A stretch of DNA of 64,000 nt from Rubrivivax sp. (GCA_030681795.1 JAUXRG010000090.1:1-64000), one strand, 5' to 3'. Positions 1-9,656 are shown, numbered from the stretch's first letter. Made by a program: numbers and translations. Notes: a model not told the origin generated them from the sequence alone.

Positions 1-135
1 ACGAAAAACCGCGTGCGCGATCGCAATCATAAAAAGATTATGGCACTACATTTCGTCGCAGAACTGAAACTCAATGCTGACAAGGACTTGCGCTTGACCG
101 GGATCGGAAATCAGCGGGAAGTTGACAAACTCGGG

Positions 136-2499
136 CTAGCGGCGGAAGAGGTCGAGGATGCTGCTGCGTTCCTCGGTGCTCGCGGGCTGCGGAATCTTGT
201 CTTCCAGGCCCATGCTCCGGATGCCACGGCCCTGCGCGAATTCGTCGAACATCCAGTAGGGGCCGGACTGCACCACGCCTTCCGGGGGCGTGAGCTCCTG
301 CACCGGCACGCCGCGCAGCGCGCTTTGCATGAATTCGATCCACACCGGCAAGGACAAGCCACCGCCGGTTTCGCGGTCGCCCAGTTTCTTCGGCGTGTCG
401 TAGCCGATCCACACGACCGCCGCCAGCGTGGGCTGGAAACCCGCGAACCAGGCGTCCATCGAGTCGTTGGTGGTGCCGGTCTTGCCGTACAGGTCGGGCC
501 GCTTGAGCGTGCCCTGCGCCCGGGCCGCGGTGCCCGAGCGCGTCACTTCCTGCAGCAAGCTGCTCATCACGAAGGCATTGCGCGCCGGCAGCGTGCGCAG
601 GCTCTCGTCGAGCACCGGCGGCTTGCTCTCCAGAAGCAGCTTGCCCTTCTGGTCGGTGACGCGCTGGATCAGCATCGGCGCAAGACGGAAGCCGCCGTTG
701 GCGAAGGTGCTGTACGCGGTGGCCATCTGCATCGGCGTCACCGAGCCGGCGCCCAGCGCCATCGTCAGGTAGGCCGGGTGCTTCTCCGCGTCGAACCCGA
801 AGTTCTGTATCCACCCCTGAGCGAAAGGCGCTCCGGTGCCCTGGAGCACGCGGATGGAGATCATGTTCTTGGACTTGGCGAGCGCCGTCTGCAGAGGCAT
901 CGGGCCCTCGAACTTGCCGTCGTAGTTCTTCGGTTCCCAGGGCTGGCTGCCGGTCTCGCCGGCATCGAAGAACAGCGGCGCATCGTTGACCACCGTGGCC
1001 GGCGTGAAGCCCTTTTCCAGAGCCGCCGAGTAGATGAAGGGCTTGAAGCTCGAGCCCGGCTGCCGCCAGGCTTGCGTCACATGGTTGAACTTGCTCTTGC
1101 CGAAGTCGAAACCCCCGACCAGCGCACGCACCGCGCCGCTGCGCGGGTCCATGGCCACCAGCGCGCCTTCGACTTCCGGCAGCTGCGTGAGCGCCCACTC
1201 GCCCTTGGCGTTACGCATCGCCCGCACCACCGCGCCAGGGCGGATCTTCGTCTTCGGCCCGGCCTTGTCGGACAGGCCCGAGGTCACCGGCTTCAGGCCC
1301 TCGCCGGTGACGACGATGGCGTCGCCGGACTGCAGCATCGCCGTGACCTTGCGCGGCGAGGCTTCCAGCACCACGGCGGCGCGCAGGTCTCCGTTGTCGG
1401 GGTGCTCGGCCAGCGCCTCGGCCACCCGCGCGTCGACCAGCGTCGCGTCGGCGGGCAGGTCGACATAGGCTTCCGGCCCGCGATAGACCTGCCGCAGCTC
1501 GTAATCCATCAGGCCCTTGCGCAGCGCGCGGTAGGCCACCGCCTGCTCTGCGGCATGGATGGTGAGATAGACGTTCAGGCCGCGCGAATAGGCCTCCTCG
1601 CCGTACTGCGCGAAGACGAGCTGCCGTGCCGTTTCGGCCACGAACTCGGCATGCACGGCGTTGTCCGACTGGGTGCGGTAGCGCAGTGGCTGCGCCAACG
1701 CTTCTTCGTGCTGGGCTTCGGTGATGAAGCCCGTCTCGAACATGCGGTTGATGATGTAACGCTGGCGCACCGTGGCCCGCCTCGGGTTGGCGATCGGGTT
1801 GTAGGCCGAGGGGGCCTTGGGCAAGCCGGCGAGCATGGCGGCCTCGGCCACCGTCACGTCCTTGAGTTTCTTGCCGAAGTAGATCTCCGAGGCGGCCGCG
1901 AAGCCGTTGGCACGTTGGCCGAGGAAGATCTGGTTCATGTACAGCTCGAGGATGCGGTCCTTGGTGAGCAAACGTTCGATCTTCAGCGCCAGCAAAATCT
2001 CGTAGATCTTGCGCGTGAAGGTCTTCTCCGTGGAGAGGTAGAAGTTGCGCGCCACCTGCATGGTGATGGTGGAGGCGCCCTGGCTGCGGGCGTCGCGCAG
2101 GTTTTCCAGCGCCGCCCGCGCCACGCCCTTGTAGTCGACACCACCGTGCTGGTAGAAGCGGGCATCTTCGGCGGCCAGCACGGCGTCCTTCATCACCTGC
2201 GGCATCTCGCCTATGGGCAGGAAGTTGCGACGCTCTTCACCGTATTCGCCCAACAGCACGCCCTCGGCGGAGAAGACGCGCAACGGCAGCTTGGGCCGGT
2301 AATCGGTGAGGCTGGCGACCTCGGGCAGGTTCGGGTAGGCCACCGCCAGCGCCAGCCCGACCACGAAGGCCACGGCCGCGATCCCTGCCACGAGCAGTGA
2401 CAGGCTCCAGCCCGCCACCCTCAGTGCAGCGCGTCCCAATCTTGCAAGGATGTGCACGGAAGGAGTGGGCGCGACGGCAGTGGATTCGTTTTGGGCCAT
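136..2499 (-). CDS. mrcA: Class A penicillin-binding protein 1A (bifunctional glycosyltransferase/transpeptidase)
   Basis: This enzyme polymerises lipid II glycan strands and cross-links the stem peptides at the outer face of the inner membrane. The 787-residue product has a short cytoplasmic tail and one membrane helix at about residues 29-54. A GT51 domain follows, with the AEDARFYQHGG motif near residue 110 and GASTITMQ after it. The C-terminal transpeptidase has the three penicillin-binding motifs: SSFK with Ser483 as nucleophile, SKN, and KTGTT at Lys673. Length fits proteobacterial PBP1A (about 780-850). The ATG at 2499 is the natural start because the membrane anchor follows at once. 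It diverges from pilMNOPQ, the usual neighbourhood of ponA/mrcA in many proteobacteria. Nothing recognisable lies in bases 1-135 beyond its stop codon. Confidence 0.96.
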   Translation of the reverse strand: MAQNESTAVAPTPSVHILARLGRAALRVAGWSLSLLVAGIAAVAFVVGLALAVAYPNLPEVASLTDYRPKLPLRVFSAEGVLLGEYGEERRNFLPIGEMPQVMKDAVLAAEDARFYQHGGVDYKGVARAALENLRDARSQGASTITMQVARNFYLSTEKTFTRKIYEILLALKIERLLTKDRILELYMNQIFLGQRANGFAAASEIYFGKKLKDVTVAEAAMLAGLPKAPSAYNPIANPRRATVRQRYIINRMFETGFITEAQHEEALAQPLRYRTQSDNAVHAEFVAETARQLVFAQYGEEAYSRGLNVYLTIHAAEQAVAYRALRKGLMDYELRQVYRGPEAYVDLPADATLVDARVAEALAEHPDNGDLRAAVVLEASPRKVTAMLQSGDAIVVTGEGLKPVTSGLSDKAGPKTKIRPGAVVRAMRNAKGEWALTQLPEVEGALVAMDPRSGAVRALVGGFDFGKSKFNHVTQAWRQPGSSFKPFIYSAALEKGFTPATVVNDAPLFFDAGETGSQPWEPKNYDGKFEGPMPLQTALAKSKNMISIRVLQGTGAPFAQGWIQNFGFDAEKHPAYLTMALGAGSVTPMQMATAYSTFANGGFRLAPMLIQRVTDQKGKLLLESKPPVLDESLRTLPARNAFVMSSLLQEVTRSGTAARAQGTLKRPDLYGKTGTTNDSMDAWFAGFQPTLAAVVWIGYDTPKKLGDRETGGGLSLPVWIEFMQSALRGVPVQELTPPEGVVQSGPYWMFDEFAQGRGIRSMGLEDKIPQPASTEERSSILDLFRR

Positions 2500-2836
2500 A
2501 AAGAACCCGTGTGCCGGGCCGAAAGATTATAGGAAGGGGTGAGGGCCACACCCGGCGTCGCATGGCGATGGGCGCTGGCAGTGCCCACGGGCATTGTCCA
2601 AACCCATGATCGCAGGGCCTTCGATCCGGTCGCCCACGGTTTGCGGCTTGTTTCAACTGGGTCCTGGATCGTCAGACAATGGCAACGAAGGCACAGGCTG
2701 GAAAGCGCCTTTTTCTTTGGTACACAAGGGCTTTACTGCTAGCATTGAAGTAACTTCTTAACAAGCCTGGGGCTGTCGACGAGTTCTCATTGGGTTCTTG
2801 TCGTCTCAAGGCCATACCGGCTGGGGAGTAAGCAAC
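2500..2836. promoter_or_regulatory. Divergent intergenic region between mrcA and pilM
   Basis: About 340 bases separate the mrcA start from the preferred pilM start. The pilM-proximal half (around 2690-2765) is clearly more AT-rich than its surroundings, as expected for a promoter, but I could not pick a convincing -35/-10 pair. A GGGGAG ribosome-binding site for pilM is at 2823-2828. No conserved ORF is visible here. Confidence 0.4.
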
Positions 2837-3916
2837 TTGGGTTTTCTGGACGCATTGCTGGGCCGCAAGCACCCGCCCATGATCGGGCTCGATATCAGTT
2901 CGTCCAGCGTCAAGCTGGTGGAACTGGATCAGACCGCGACAGGCGAATTCGTGCTCGAGCGCTTCGCCTCCGAGCCTTTCGAGAAGGGCTGGATCACCGA
3001 CGGCCAGATCGAGAAATTCGACGAGGTGGCGGCCGCCGTCAAGCGCGTCGTCAGCAAGAGCGGCACGAAGACCAAACAGGTGGTGATGGCCATGCCGCAG
3101 TCGGCGGTCATCACCAAGAAGATCATGCTGCCGGCCGGTCTGCGCGAAGAAGAGATGGAACTTCAGGTCGAGTCCGAAGCCAACCAGTACATCCCGTTTT
3201 CGCTCGACGAGGTCAGTCTCGACTTCTGCGTCATCGGGCCCAGCCCCACTTCGGCCGGCGACGTCGAGGTGCTGATCGCCGCTTCGCGCAAGGATCGTGT
3301 GCAGGACCGCCAGGGCCTGGCAGAAGCCGCCGGGCTCAAACCCGTCGTCCTGGACATCGAGTCGCACGCCTCGCGCCTGGCCATGAGCCGGGTCGTCGCC
3401 GCCTTGCCGAACGAGGGCCGGGACGCGCTCGTGGCCTTGTTCGAGATCGGCGCCGACACCACCAGCCTGAAAGTGCTGCGCGACGACGAGATGCTCTACG
3501 ACCGCGACCAGGCCTTCGGCGGCTCGCAGCTCACCCAGCTCATCTCGCGCCAGTATGGCTTCTCCTTCGAGGAAGCCGAGGCCAAGAAGCTCTCCGGCGA
3601 CCTGCCCGAAGACTACGAAAGCGCGATCCTCGCGCCGTTCGTGGACAGCCTGTCGCAGGAGATCGGCCGCGCGCTGCAATATTTCTTCACCAGCACGCCG
3701 CACCACAAGGTGCACTACGTCATGCTGGCCGGCGGCACCGCCACGCTGCCCGGGCTGAAGGACCGGGTCACGGACCTGACGGGGTTCGCCTCCAATGTGG
3801 TCAACCCGTTCGACCAGATGCAGCTCGGTTCCGCCGTGCGGGAAAACCGCATGCGGCGTGAGGCGCCCTCGTATCTCACGGCCTGTGGGCTGGCGATGCG
3901 GAGGTTCGTGCAGTGA
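2837..3916 (+). CDS. pilM: Type IV pilus inner-membrane platform protein PilM
   Basis: PilM is an actin-like cytoplasmic protein that binds the N-terminal tail of PilN and links the pilus motor to the PilNOP alignment complex. The product (359 aa from this start) begins at GFLDALLGRKHPPMIGLDIS. It shows the FtsA/actin-type phosphate-binding loops (GLDISSSSVKLVEL near the start, EIGADTTSLKVL mid-protein and LAGGTATLPGL towards the end). I prefer the TTG at 2837 because GGGGAG lies 8 bases upstream. An in-frame TTG at 2798 would add 13 residues but has no good ribosome site. The stop overlaps the pilN start as GTGA, and the gene heads pilMNOPQ. Confidence 0.95.
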   Translation: MGFLDALLGRKHPPMIGLDISSSSVKLVELDQTATGEFVLERFASEPFEKGWITDGQIEKFDEVAAAVKRVVSKSGTKTKQVVMAMPQSAVITKKIMLPAGLREEEMELQVESEANQYIPFSLDEVSLDFCVIGPSPTSAGDVEVLIAASRKDRVQDRQGLAEAAGLKPVVLDIESHASRLAMSRVVAALPNEGRDALVALFEIGADTTSLKVLRDDEMLYDRDQAFGGSQLTQLISRQYGFSFEEAEAKKLSGDLPEDYESAILAPFVDSLSQEIGRALQYFFTSTPHHKVHYVMLAGGTATLPGLKDRVTDLTGFASNVVNPFDQMQLGSAVRENRMRREAPSYLTACGLAMRRFVQ

Positions 3917-4545
3917 TCCTCATCAACCTGCTGCCCCACCGCGAAGAGAAGCGTCGCCAGCGCAAGCGCGCGTTTTTCGCCAGCCTGGTGGCCTGCGCAC
4001 TGGCCGGTGGGGTCGTCGTCGGCATCTGGTATTCGGTGCTGCAGCAAATGACCTCGGCGCAGGAGTCTCGCAACGCGTTCCTCGCCGCCGAGATCGCGCG
4101 CCTGGACACGCAGATCAAGGACATCGCCACGCTGCGCACCGAGATCGAGGCCCTGAAGGCGCGGCAGAAGGCGGTCGAAGACCTGCAGACCGACCGCAAC
4201 GTGCCGGTGCACCTGCTCAATGAACTCGTGCGCCAGACGCCCGAGGGCGTGTACCTGACGGCCATCCGGCAAAACGGCAACATCGTCTCGATCAACGGCG
4301 TGGCCCAGACCAACGAGCGCGTTTCGGAGTTCCTCCGCAACGGCTTGTACAACTCGCCCTGGCTGGAAAAGCCGGAGCTCGTCGAGATCAAGGCCGCCGC
4401 GGCCGGCGCGGCCAACCGCGACCCGCGCCGCTTGTTCGACTTCTCCATGCGCATGACGCTCAAGCGCCAGCAGGGCGCTGCGCCCGCGGCCAAGGCGGCG
4501 TCTGGCGCGCCGGCGGCCGTGGCCGCTTCGGCCAAAGCCAGCTGA
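3913..4545 (+). CDS. pilN: Type IV pilus assembly protein PilN
   Basis: PilN is a bitopic inner-membrane protein. Its N-terminal cytoplasmic motif INLLPHR binds PilM and its periplasmic domain pairs with PilO. The 210-residue product starts with exactly that motif, MILINLLPHREEKRRQ, followed by one membrane helix at about residues 22-44. A coiled-coil stretch and a ferredoxin-like periplasmic domain come next, and the tail is Ala-rich. The GTG start overlaps the pilM stop by 4 bases, showing translational coupling. Its size is typical of PilN. Confidence 0.95.
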   Translation: MILINLLPHREEKRRQRKRAFFASLVACALAGGVVVGIWYSVLQQMTSAQESRNAFLAAEIARLDTQIKDIATLRTEIEALKARQKAVEDLQTDRNVPVHLLNELVRQTPEGVYLTAIRQNGNIVSINGVAQTNERVSEFLRNGLYNSPWLEKPELVEIKAAAAGAANRDPRRLFDFSMRMTLKRQQGAAPAAKAASGAPAAVAASAKAS

Positions 4546-4552
4546 GGGAACC

Positions 4553-5251
4553 ATGGCCAAGCCTTCGACCCTCAATTTCGACGTCAGCAGCTTCTTCGAC
4601 CATGCTGCTTCGCAGTTCCGCAACCTCAACCCCAACGAGCCGGGCCAATGGCCGACGCTTCCCAAGGCCGCGTCCTGGTTGGCGGCGGCGGCTGCCGTCG
4701 TCGTGGCGGGCTGGTTCCTGCTCTTGTCTTCGACCACCGACGAGCTCGATGCCGCCCGGCTGCAGGAACCCAAGCTCAAGGGGGACTATCGCAACCGCCT
4801 CGCCCAGGCCGTGAACCTGAGCGAACTTCGCAAGCAGAAGCTGCAGGTGCAGGAGTACGTCACCCAGCTCGAGAAGCAGTTGCCCGGCAAAGCCGAGATG
4901 GACGCCTTGCTCTCCGATATCAACCAGGCCGGCCTGGGGCGCGGCCTGCAGTTCGAGCTGTTCCGCCCGGGCCAGGTGCAGGTCAAGGACTACTACGCCG
5001 AGCTGCCGATCTCCATTCGGATCAGCGGGCGGTACCACGATGTCGGCGCCTTCGCCGCCGATGTGGCCAACCTGTCGCGCATCGTCACCTTGCAGAACCT
5101 GAGCATCACCCCGCTGGCTACCAAGGACAACACGGGCACGCTGGCCATGGAAGCCACCGCCCGCACCTACCGTTATCTGGACACCGCCGAGATCGCCGAG
5201 CAGCGCCAGGCGGCAGCGGCGGCCAAGGCGACTGCAGGAGCGAAGAAATGA
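4553..5251 (+). CDS. pilO: Type IV pilus assembly protein PilO
   Basis: PilO is the periplasmic partner of PilN in the alignment subcomplex between the inner-membrane motor and the PilQ secretin. The 232-residue protein has a short N-terminal segment, one membrane helix at about residues 42-63, a coiled coil with an LRKQKLQVQEYVTQLEKQLPGK-like pattern, and a C-terminal ferredoxin-like domain. That domain includes a PISIRISGRYHDVGAF stretch characteristic of PilO. The start is 8 bases after pilN and the stop overlaps pilP (ATGA), consistent with one transcript. Confidence 0.95.
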   Translation: MAKPSTLNFDVSSFFDHAASQFRNLNPNEPGQWPTLPKAASWLAAAAAVVVAGWFLLLSSTTDELDAARLQEPKLKGDYRNRLAQAVNLSELRKQKLQVQEYVTQLEKQLPGKAEMDALLSDINQAGLGRGLQFELFRPGQVQVKDYYAELPISIRISGRYHDVGAFAADVANLSRIVTLQNLSITPLATKDNTGTLAMEATARTYRYLDTAEIAEQRQAAAAAKATAGAKK

Positions 5252-5784
5252 GGCGCCCGGCCCTGCGCACTGCCTGGCTCGTTGCGACCGCGGCATTGTT
5301 GTCGGCGTGCAGTGCCGATCACGAAGAGTTGCGTGCCTGGATGGAGCAGCAGCGACGGGAGGTCAAGCCCAACGTGACGCCGCTGCAGGCGCCGAAGAAG
5401 TTCGACCCGCAGCCCTACAACACCGCGCTGGCGGTGGATCCCTTCAGCAACCAGAAACTCACGGTCGCGCTCAAGCAAGAGGCGCGGCAGCCGAATTCCA
5501 TGTTGTCGGCCGAGCTCAACCGCCGCAAGGAACCGCTGGAGGCCTACCCGCTGGACAGCATGAGCATGGTGGGCAGCGTCAACAAGCTGGGCCAGCCGTT
5601 CGCGCTGATGCGCGTGGACAACTTGCTCTACCAGGTCAAGGTGGGTGACCACCTGGGCCAGAACTACGGCCGCATCACAAGGATTGCGGAAACCGAGATC
5701 GCGCTGCGCGAGATCGTGCAGGACGCCGCCGGCGAATGGATCGAGCGTCCCGCCGCGCTGCAGTTGCAGGAGAAGGCGCGATGA
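5248..5784 (+). CDS. pilP: Type IV pilus lipoprotein PilP
   Basis: PilP is a periplasmic lipoprotein that connects PilNO with the N0 domain of the PilQ secretin. The 178-residue product has an N-terminal signal ending in a lipobox, LLSAC, with the modified cysteine at residue 21. A disordered linker follows, then a compact beta domain with the LDSMSMVGSV and YQVKVGDHLGQNYGRI stretches typical of the family. The ATG overlaps the pilO stop (ATGA) and the stop overlaps the pilQ start (ATGA). Confidence 0.94.
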   Translation: MRRPALRTAWLVATAALLSACSADHEELRAWMEQQRREVKPNVTPLQAPKKFDPQPYNTALAVDPFSNQKLTVALKQEARQPNSMLSAELNRRKEPLEAYPLDSMSMVGSVNKLGQPFALMRVDNLLYQVKVGDHLGQNYGRITRIAETEIALREIVQDAAGEWIERPAALQLQEKAR

Positions 5785-7925
5785 GGAAACAGCAGGAGAC
5801 CCGCACCATGTTCCACTGGCGAGCTGCCGTAGCCGCTTTGACAGCCGCAGGCGCGATGTTGGCGCCGCTCGCGGCCTGGGCACAGAACGCGATCCAGTCG
5901 ATCACGAGCAGCCAGCAATCCGGCACGGAGGTCGTTCGCATCGAGCTTTCCGAGCCGCTGGCCGCCGTGCCCACCGGCTTCTCGGTGCAGGCGCCGCCAC
6001 GCATCGCCATCGACCTCCCGGGCGTGACCAACGCCATCGGCCGCAACAGCGTGGAGATCAACCAGGGCAACCTGCGCTCGGTCAGCGTGGCCCAGGCCGG
6101 CGACCGATCGCGCCTGGTGCTCAACCTCAAGCAGGCCTCGGGCTACCGCGCCCAGTTGCAGGGCAAGACCCTGTTGCTGATTCTCGACCTGGCCGGGCCG
6201 GCCGTCGCCAGTGCCGAACAGCCGGTGCAGTTCGCGCCACCTCAGAACACCGCGACACAGTCGCTGCGCGACATCGACTTCCGCCGCGGCAGCGACGGCG
6301 CCGGGCGCGTCATCGTCAGCCTGCCCAGCACGCAGGTGGGCGTGGACATCCGCCAGCAGGGCCAGACCCTGGTGGTCGAGTTCCTGCGCTCCACGCTGCC
6401 GGACACGCTGCGCCGGCGGCTCGACGTCACCGACTTCGGCACGCCCGTCAAGAGCGTGTCCACCTTCCAGAGCGGCGACCGCGTGCGCATGGTGGTCGAA
6501 CCCACCGGCGCGTGGGAGCACAGCGCCTACCAGAGCGACAACCAATTCGTGCTCGAGGTTCGCCCGGTCAAGATCGACCCCAACAAGCTGACCCAGGGCC
6601 AGGGCTTCCAGGGCGAGAAGCTGAGCCTGAACTTCCAGAACATCGAAGTGCGGGCGCTGCTGCAAGTCATTGCCGATTTCACCAATTTCAACGTCGTCAC
6701 CAGCGACACCGTCACGGGCAGCGTGACACTGAGACTGAAGGATGTCCCCTGGGACCAGGCGCTGGACATCATCCTGCAGAGCAAGGGCCTGGGCGTGCGC
6801 AAGAACGGCAACGTGCTGTGGATCGCACCCAAGGAAGAACTGGCGGCCAAGGAACAGGTCGACCTCGAATCCAGGAAGAAGCTCGCCGAGCTCGAACCCA
6901 CGCGCACGCAATCGTTCCAGCTCAACTACGCCAAGGCCGAAGACGTGGCCAAGCAGTTGCTGGGTCAATCGCTGGGCCAGAGCGGCGCGGGCACCGTCGG
7001 AGGCAACAACACGCGGCTGCTCACCGCGCGTGGCTCGGTCATCGCCGAGACCCGGACCAACCAGCTCTTCGTCAACGACATTCCGAGCAAGCTCGAGGAA
7101 GTCCAGGCGCTGATCGGCAAGATGGACATCGCGGTGCGACAGGTGTTGATCGAGGCGCGCATCGTCGAGGCCGATGACACCTTCGGCCGCTCGCTGGGCG
7201 TCAAGCTCGGCGGCACGGACCGGCGGGGCACACCGACCAGCGGGGGCATCAGCATTGGTGGCAATTACGCGGCTATCGGGGCTCAAACCGGGCAATCCCC
7301 ATCGGTTGATTTTCAGCCCAACTCGCAGTTCATCAACCTGCCGGCCAACACGACCTTCAGCACCGCCAATGCGGCCACCTTCGCGCTGTCGCTTTTCGGT
7401 GCATCAGCCAACCGCTTTCTCAACCTCGAGATCTCCGCACTCGAGGCCGAGGGCCGCGGCAACATCGTCTCCAGCCCTCGCGTGATCACGGCCGACCAGG
7501 CCGAGGCCCGCATCGAACAGGGCGAAGAAATTCCCTACCAGCAGGCCACGTCCAGCGGCGCGACTTCGGTGAGCTTCAAGAAGGCCAGCCTGAGCCTGAA
7601 CGTGACGCCGCAGATCACCCCCGAAGGCAACGTGATCCTGAAGGTGGAAGTGAACAAGGACAGCCGTGGCGCACTCACCGCCGCCGGCCCGGCGATCAAT
7701 ACCAAGCAAGTCAAGACCCAGGTGCTGGTGGAGAACGGCGGCACGGTGGTCATCGGCGGCATCTTCACGCAGGACGAGCAAAGCGAGATCAACAAGGTGC
7801 CATTTCTGGGGGACATTCCCTTCATCGGCTACCTGTTCCAGAACCGAGTGAAGAGCACCCGCAAGACCGAACTGCTGGTATTCATCACGCCCAAGATCGT
7901 GACCGACCGTTCGGCGGCGCGCTGA
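5781..7925 (+). CDS. pilQ: Type IV pilus secretin PilQ
   Basis: PilQ forms the outer-membrane ring through which the pilus is extruded. The 714-residue product has a signal peptide ending near AAWAQ, about 35 residues in. Two AMIN peptidoglycan-binding domains follow at about 40-260. Next come the N0/STN and N1 domains, including SLNFQNIEVRALLQVIADF and VRQVLIEARIVEADDTFG. The C-terminal secretin domain contains EGRGNIVSSPRVIT and ENGGTVVIGGIFTQ and ends with TELLVFITPKIV. The ATG at 5781 overlaps the pilP stop. An in-frame ATG at 5736 would only add residues inside pilP. This is the last pil gene of the cluster. Confidence 0.96.
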   Translation: MRKQQETRTMFHWRAAVAALTAAGAMLAPLAAWAQNAIQSITSSQQSGTEVVRIELSEPLAAVPTGFSVQAPPRIAIDLPGVTNAIGRNSVEINQGNLRSVSVAQAGDRSRLVLNLKQASGYRAQLQGKTLLLILDLAGPAVASAEQPVQFAPPQNTATQSLRDIDFRRGSDGAGRVIVSLPSTQVGVDIRQQGQTLVVEFLRSTLPDTLRRRLDVTDFGTPVKSVSTFQSGDRVRMVVEPTGAWEHSAYQSDNQFVLEVRPVKIDPNKLTQGQGFQGEKLSLNFQNIEVRALLQVIADFTNFNVVTSDTVTGSVTLRLKDVPWDQALDIILQSKGLGVRKNGNVLWIAPKEELAAKEQVDLESRKKLAELEPTRTQSFQLNYAKAEDVAKQLLGQSLGQSGAGTVGGNNTRLLTARGSVIAETRTNQLFVNDIPSKLEEVQALIGKMDIAVRQVLIEARIVEADDTFGRSLGVKLGGTDRRGTPTSGGISIGGNYAAIGAQTGQSPSVDFQPNSQFINLPANTTFSTANAATFALSLFGASANRFLNLEISALEAEGRGNIVSSPRVITADQAEARIEQGEEIPYQQATSSGATSVSFKKASLSLNVTPQITPEGNVILKVEVNKDSRGALTAAGPAINTKQVKTQVLVENGGTVVIGGIFTQDEQSEINKVPFLGDIPFIGYLFQNRVKSTRKTELLVFITPKIVTDRSAAR

Positions 7926-7960
7926 GCATCGCTCTGCCGACCGACCCAGGAATGCCGACC

Positions 7961-9613
7961 ATGACCAGTCTCACCCGCTTCATCTCGATACTTGCCCTGT
8001 GCGCTCTTGCGGCCTGCGGTGGTGGCTCTGGGGATCTGACACCATTCGGTGGCACCGGCGATACCGGAGGCACTGGCGTCGTCGTCGTGGCAGCCGACCT
8101 CATCGTGAGCGCCAGTTCGACCCAGCTGACGAACACCGCATCGAGCACGGTGACGATCACGGCCACCGCCGTCGATGCGGCACGCGTGGTGGTGGCCGGG
8201 GCCACGGTGGCGTTCTCGGCAGACAACGACGGCGTCATTTCGCAAAATGCCCGCACCACCGACAGCCTGGGCAAGGTGGTGGGCACGCTGTCCATCGGTG
8301 GCAACCGTGCCAACCGGATGATCACCGTCACCGTGACTTCCGGCGCCGTGGTCAAGACGGTTGCCGTCCAGGTGGTCGGCACTCAGATCATCAGCACCTT
8401 GGTGCCGGCCGTCGTGGCGCCAGCGGCGTCGGCCGCTGTCCAGTACCGCGTGCTGGACCAGACCGGCAACCCGATGGTCGGCCAGCAGGTTTCCATCTCG
8501 GCTCCCGGCCTCACGCCGAGCGATGCCACCGGCACGACAGGCGCCAACGGCGACTACAACTTCGCCTACGTGGCCCCGGCGACCGCCGGGAGCTACAACA
8601 TCGCCGCCAGCGTCGGCGGACTGACCGACACCCGGACCGTGAACGTGCAGGCCGCGGCCAACGTCGACCCGGTCACGGTGGCCATCACCTCCGCCTCGGT
8701 ATCCGCCAACCCGAGCGTGGTGGCCGTCAACCAGGCCGGCTCCGAAGCCAACCGCTCGGAAATCCGGGCCTTGTTCCTCACCTCAGGCAATGCGCCGGTG
8801 AAGAACGTGCGCGTGCGCTTCGACACCGCGGGTGACGCCAACTCGATCGGCGGCAGCTTCTCCACGGGCAGCGCGACGCTCTATTCGGATGCCAACGGCG
8901 TGGTGACCACCGCCTACATCCCCGGAACGCGTTCCAGCCCCACCAACGGCCTGACGGTGCGCGCCTGCTACGGCACCACCGATTCCGACCCCAACCTGCT
9001 CAACTGCACCACCAATGCGATCGTGCGCTTGACTGTGGTCGCCGAGCCGCTCGGGGTGTCGATCGGGACCAATGAGTTGATCGTCGTCGGTACCCTGACC
9101 TACACCAAGCAATTCCTGGTCAGCGTGGCCGATTCCGCCGGCAACGCCAAGGCCGACGTGGCGCTGTCGGTGTCGCTCGACCTGCCGCAGTACCGCAAGG
9201 GCTACTACGCCTTCGACCTGGTGAACAGCGTCTGGTACAAGGTCGGCGGCGACCTGGCGGTGTGCCTCAACGAAGACAGCAATCGCAACGGCGTGCTGGA
9301 AACCGGCGAAGACATCAACGGGAACAGCCGGCTCGATCCGGGGCGCTCCGATGTGACCGTGCGGCTGCTGCAGCCGCGCACCGCCGCCGACGGAACCGCC
9401 ATCGTCGAAATCACCTACGCCAAGAGCTTTGGCTCGTGGGTCGACGGTTGGATCACGGTCGCCGCCTCCGGGGTGGCGGGCACGGAAGGACGAGCAACCT
9501 ACGTGCTGGCGCCGATACCCGTCGACGCGGCATCGATCAAGAACAAGGATGTCCCCCCGGCCTACGTCCGCAGCCCGTACGGCGTGGTGGGCAACTGCGC
9601 CTCGCCGAACTAG
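7961..9613 (+). CDS. Ig-like (Big_1/invasin-type) lipoprotein with a calcium-loop-like insert
   Basis: Function unknown. The 550-residue product has a signal ending in LALCALAAC, with a lipidated Cys19 followed by GGGSGD, so it is an envelope lipoprotein. Several consecutive beta-rich repeats resemble bacterial Ig-like group 1 domains; typical pieces are ATVAFSADNDGVIS and TDSLGKVVGTLS. Near the C-terminus (9275-9343) lies an Asp/Asn/Gly-rich stretch with DxNxNG and DxNGNxxLDPG spacing, like paired calcium-binding loops. I prefer the ATG at 7961 because AGGAA sits 8 bases upstream; another in-frame ATG is at 7952. It begins 35 bases after pilQ and precedes aroK. The position suggests a link with the pilus or the outer membrane, but that is inference. 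Confidence 0.75.
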   Translation: MTSLTRFISILALCALAACGGGSGDLTPFGGTGDTGGTGVVVVAADLIVSASSTQLTNTASSTVTITATAVDAARVVVAGATVAFSADNDGVISQNARTTDSLGKVVGTLSIGGNRANRMITVTVTSGAVVKTVAVQVVGTQIISTLVPAVVAPAASAAVQYRVLDQTGNPMVGQQVSISAPGLTPSDATGTTGANGDYNFAYVAPATAGSYNIAASVGGLTDTRTVNVQAAANVDPVTVAITSASVSANPSVVAVNQAGSEANRSEIRALFLTSGNAPVKNVRVRFDTAGDANSIGGSFSTGSATLYSDANGVVTTAYIPGTRSSPTNGLTVRACYGTTDSDPNLLNCTTNAIVRLTVVAEPLGVSIGTNELIVVGTLTYTKQFLVSVADSAGNAKADVALSVSLDLPQYRKGYYAFDLVNSVWYKVGGDLAVCLNEDSNRNGVLETGEDINGNSRLDPGRSDVTVRLLQPRTAADGTAIVEITYAKSFGSWVDGWITVAASGVAGTEGRATYVLAPIPVDAASIKNKDVPPAYVRSPYGVVGNCASPN

Positions 9614-9633
9614 CCCGGCACCTGGCACCACAG

Positions 9634-9656
9634 ACGGCCGACCTCGCGTCGGCCGT
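9634..9656 (+). terminator. Terminator-like hairpin after the Ig-like lipoprotein gene
   Basis: A perfect 9-bp inverted repeat, ACGGCCGAC and GTCGGCCGT, is separated by the 5-base loop CTCGC. It begins 20 bases after the lipoprotein stop and ends 37 bases before aroK. No strong T-run follows, so it may only attenuate transcription from the pil operon into aroKB. Confidence 0.5.

Noticed and set aside
13..2400. 795-codon frame antisense to the penicillin-binding protein gene
   Set aside because: Shadow of mrcA: repetitive Arg/His/Gly/Val composition and no recognisable domain.
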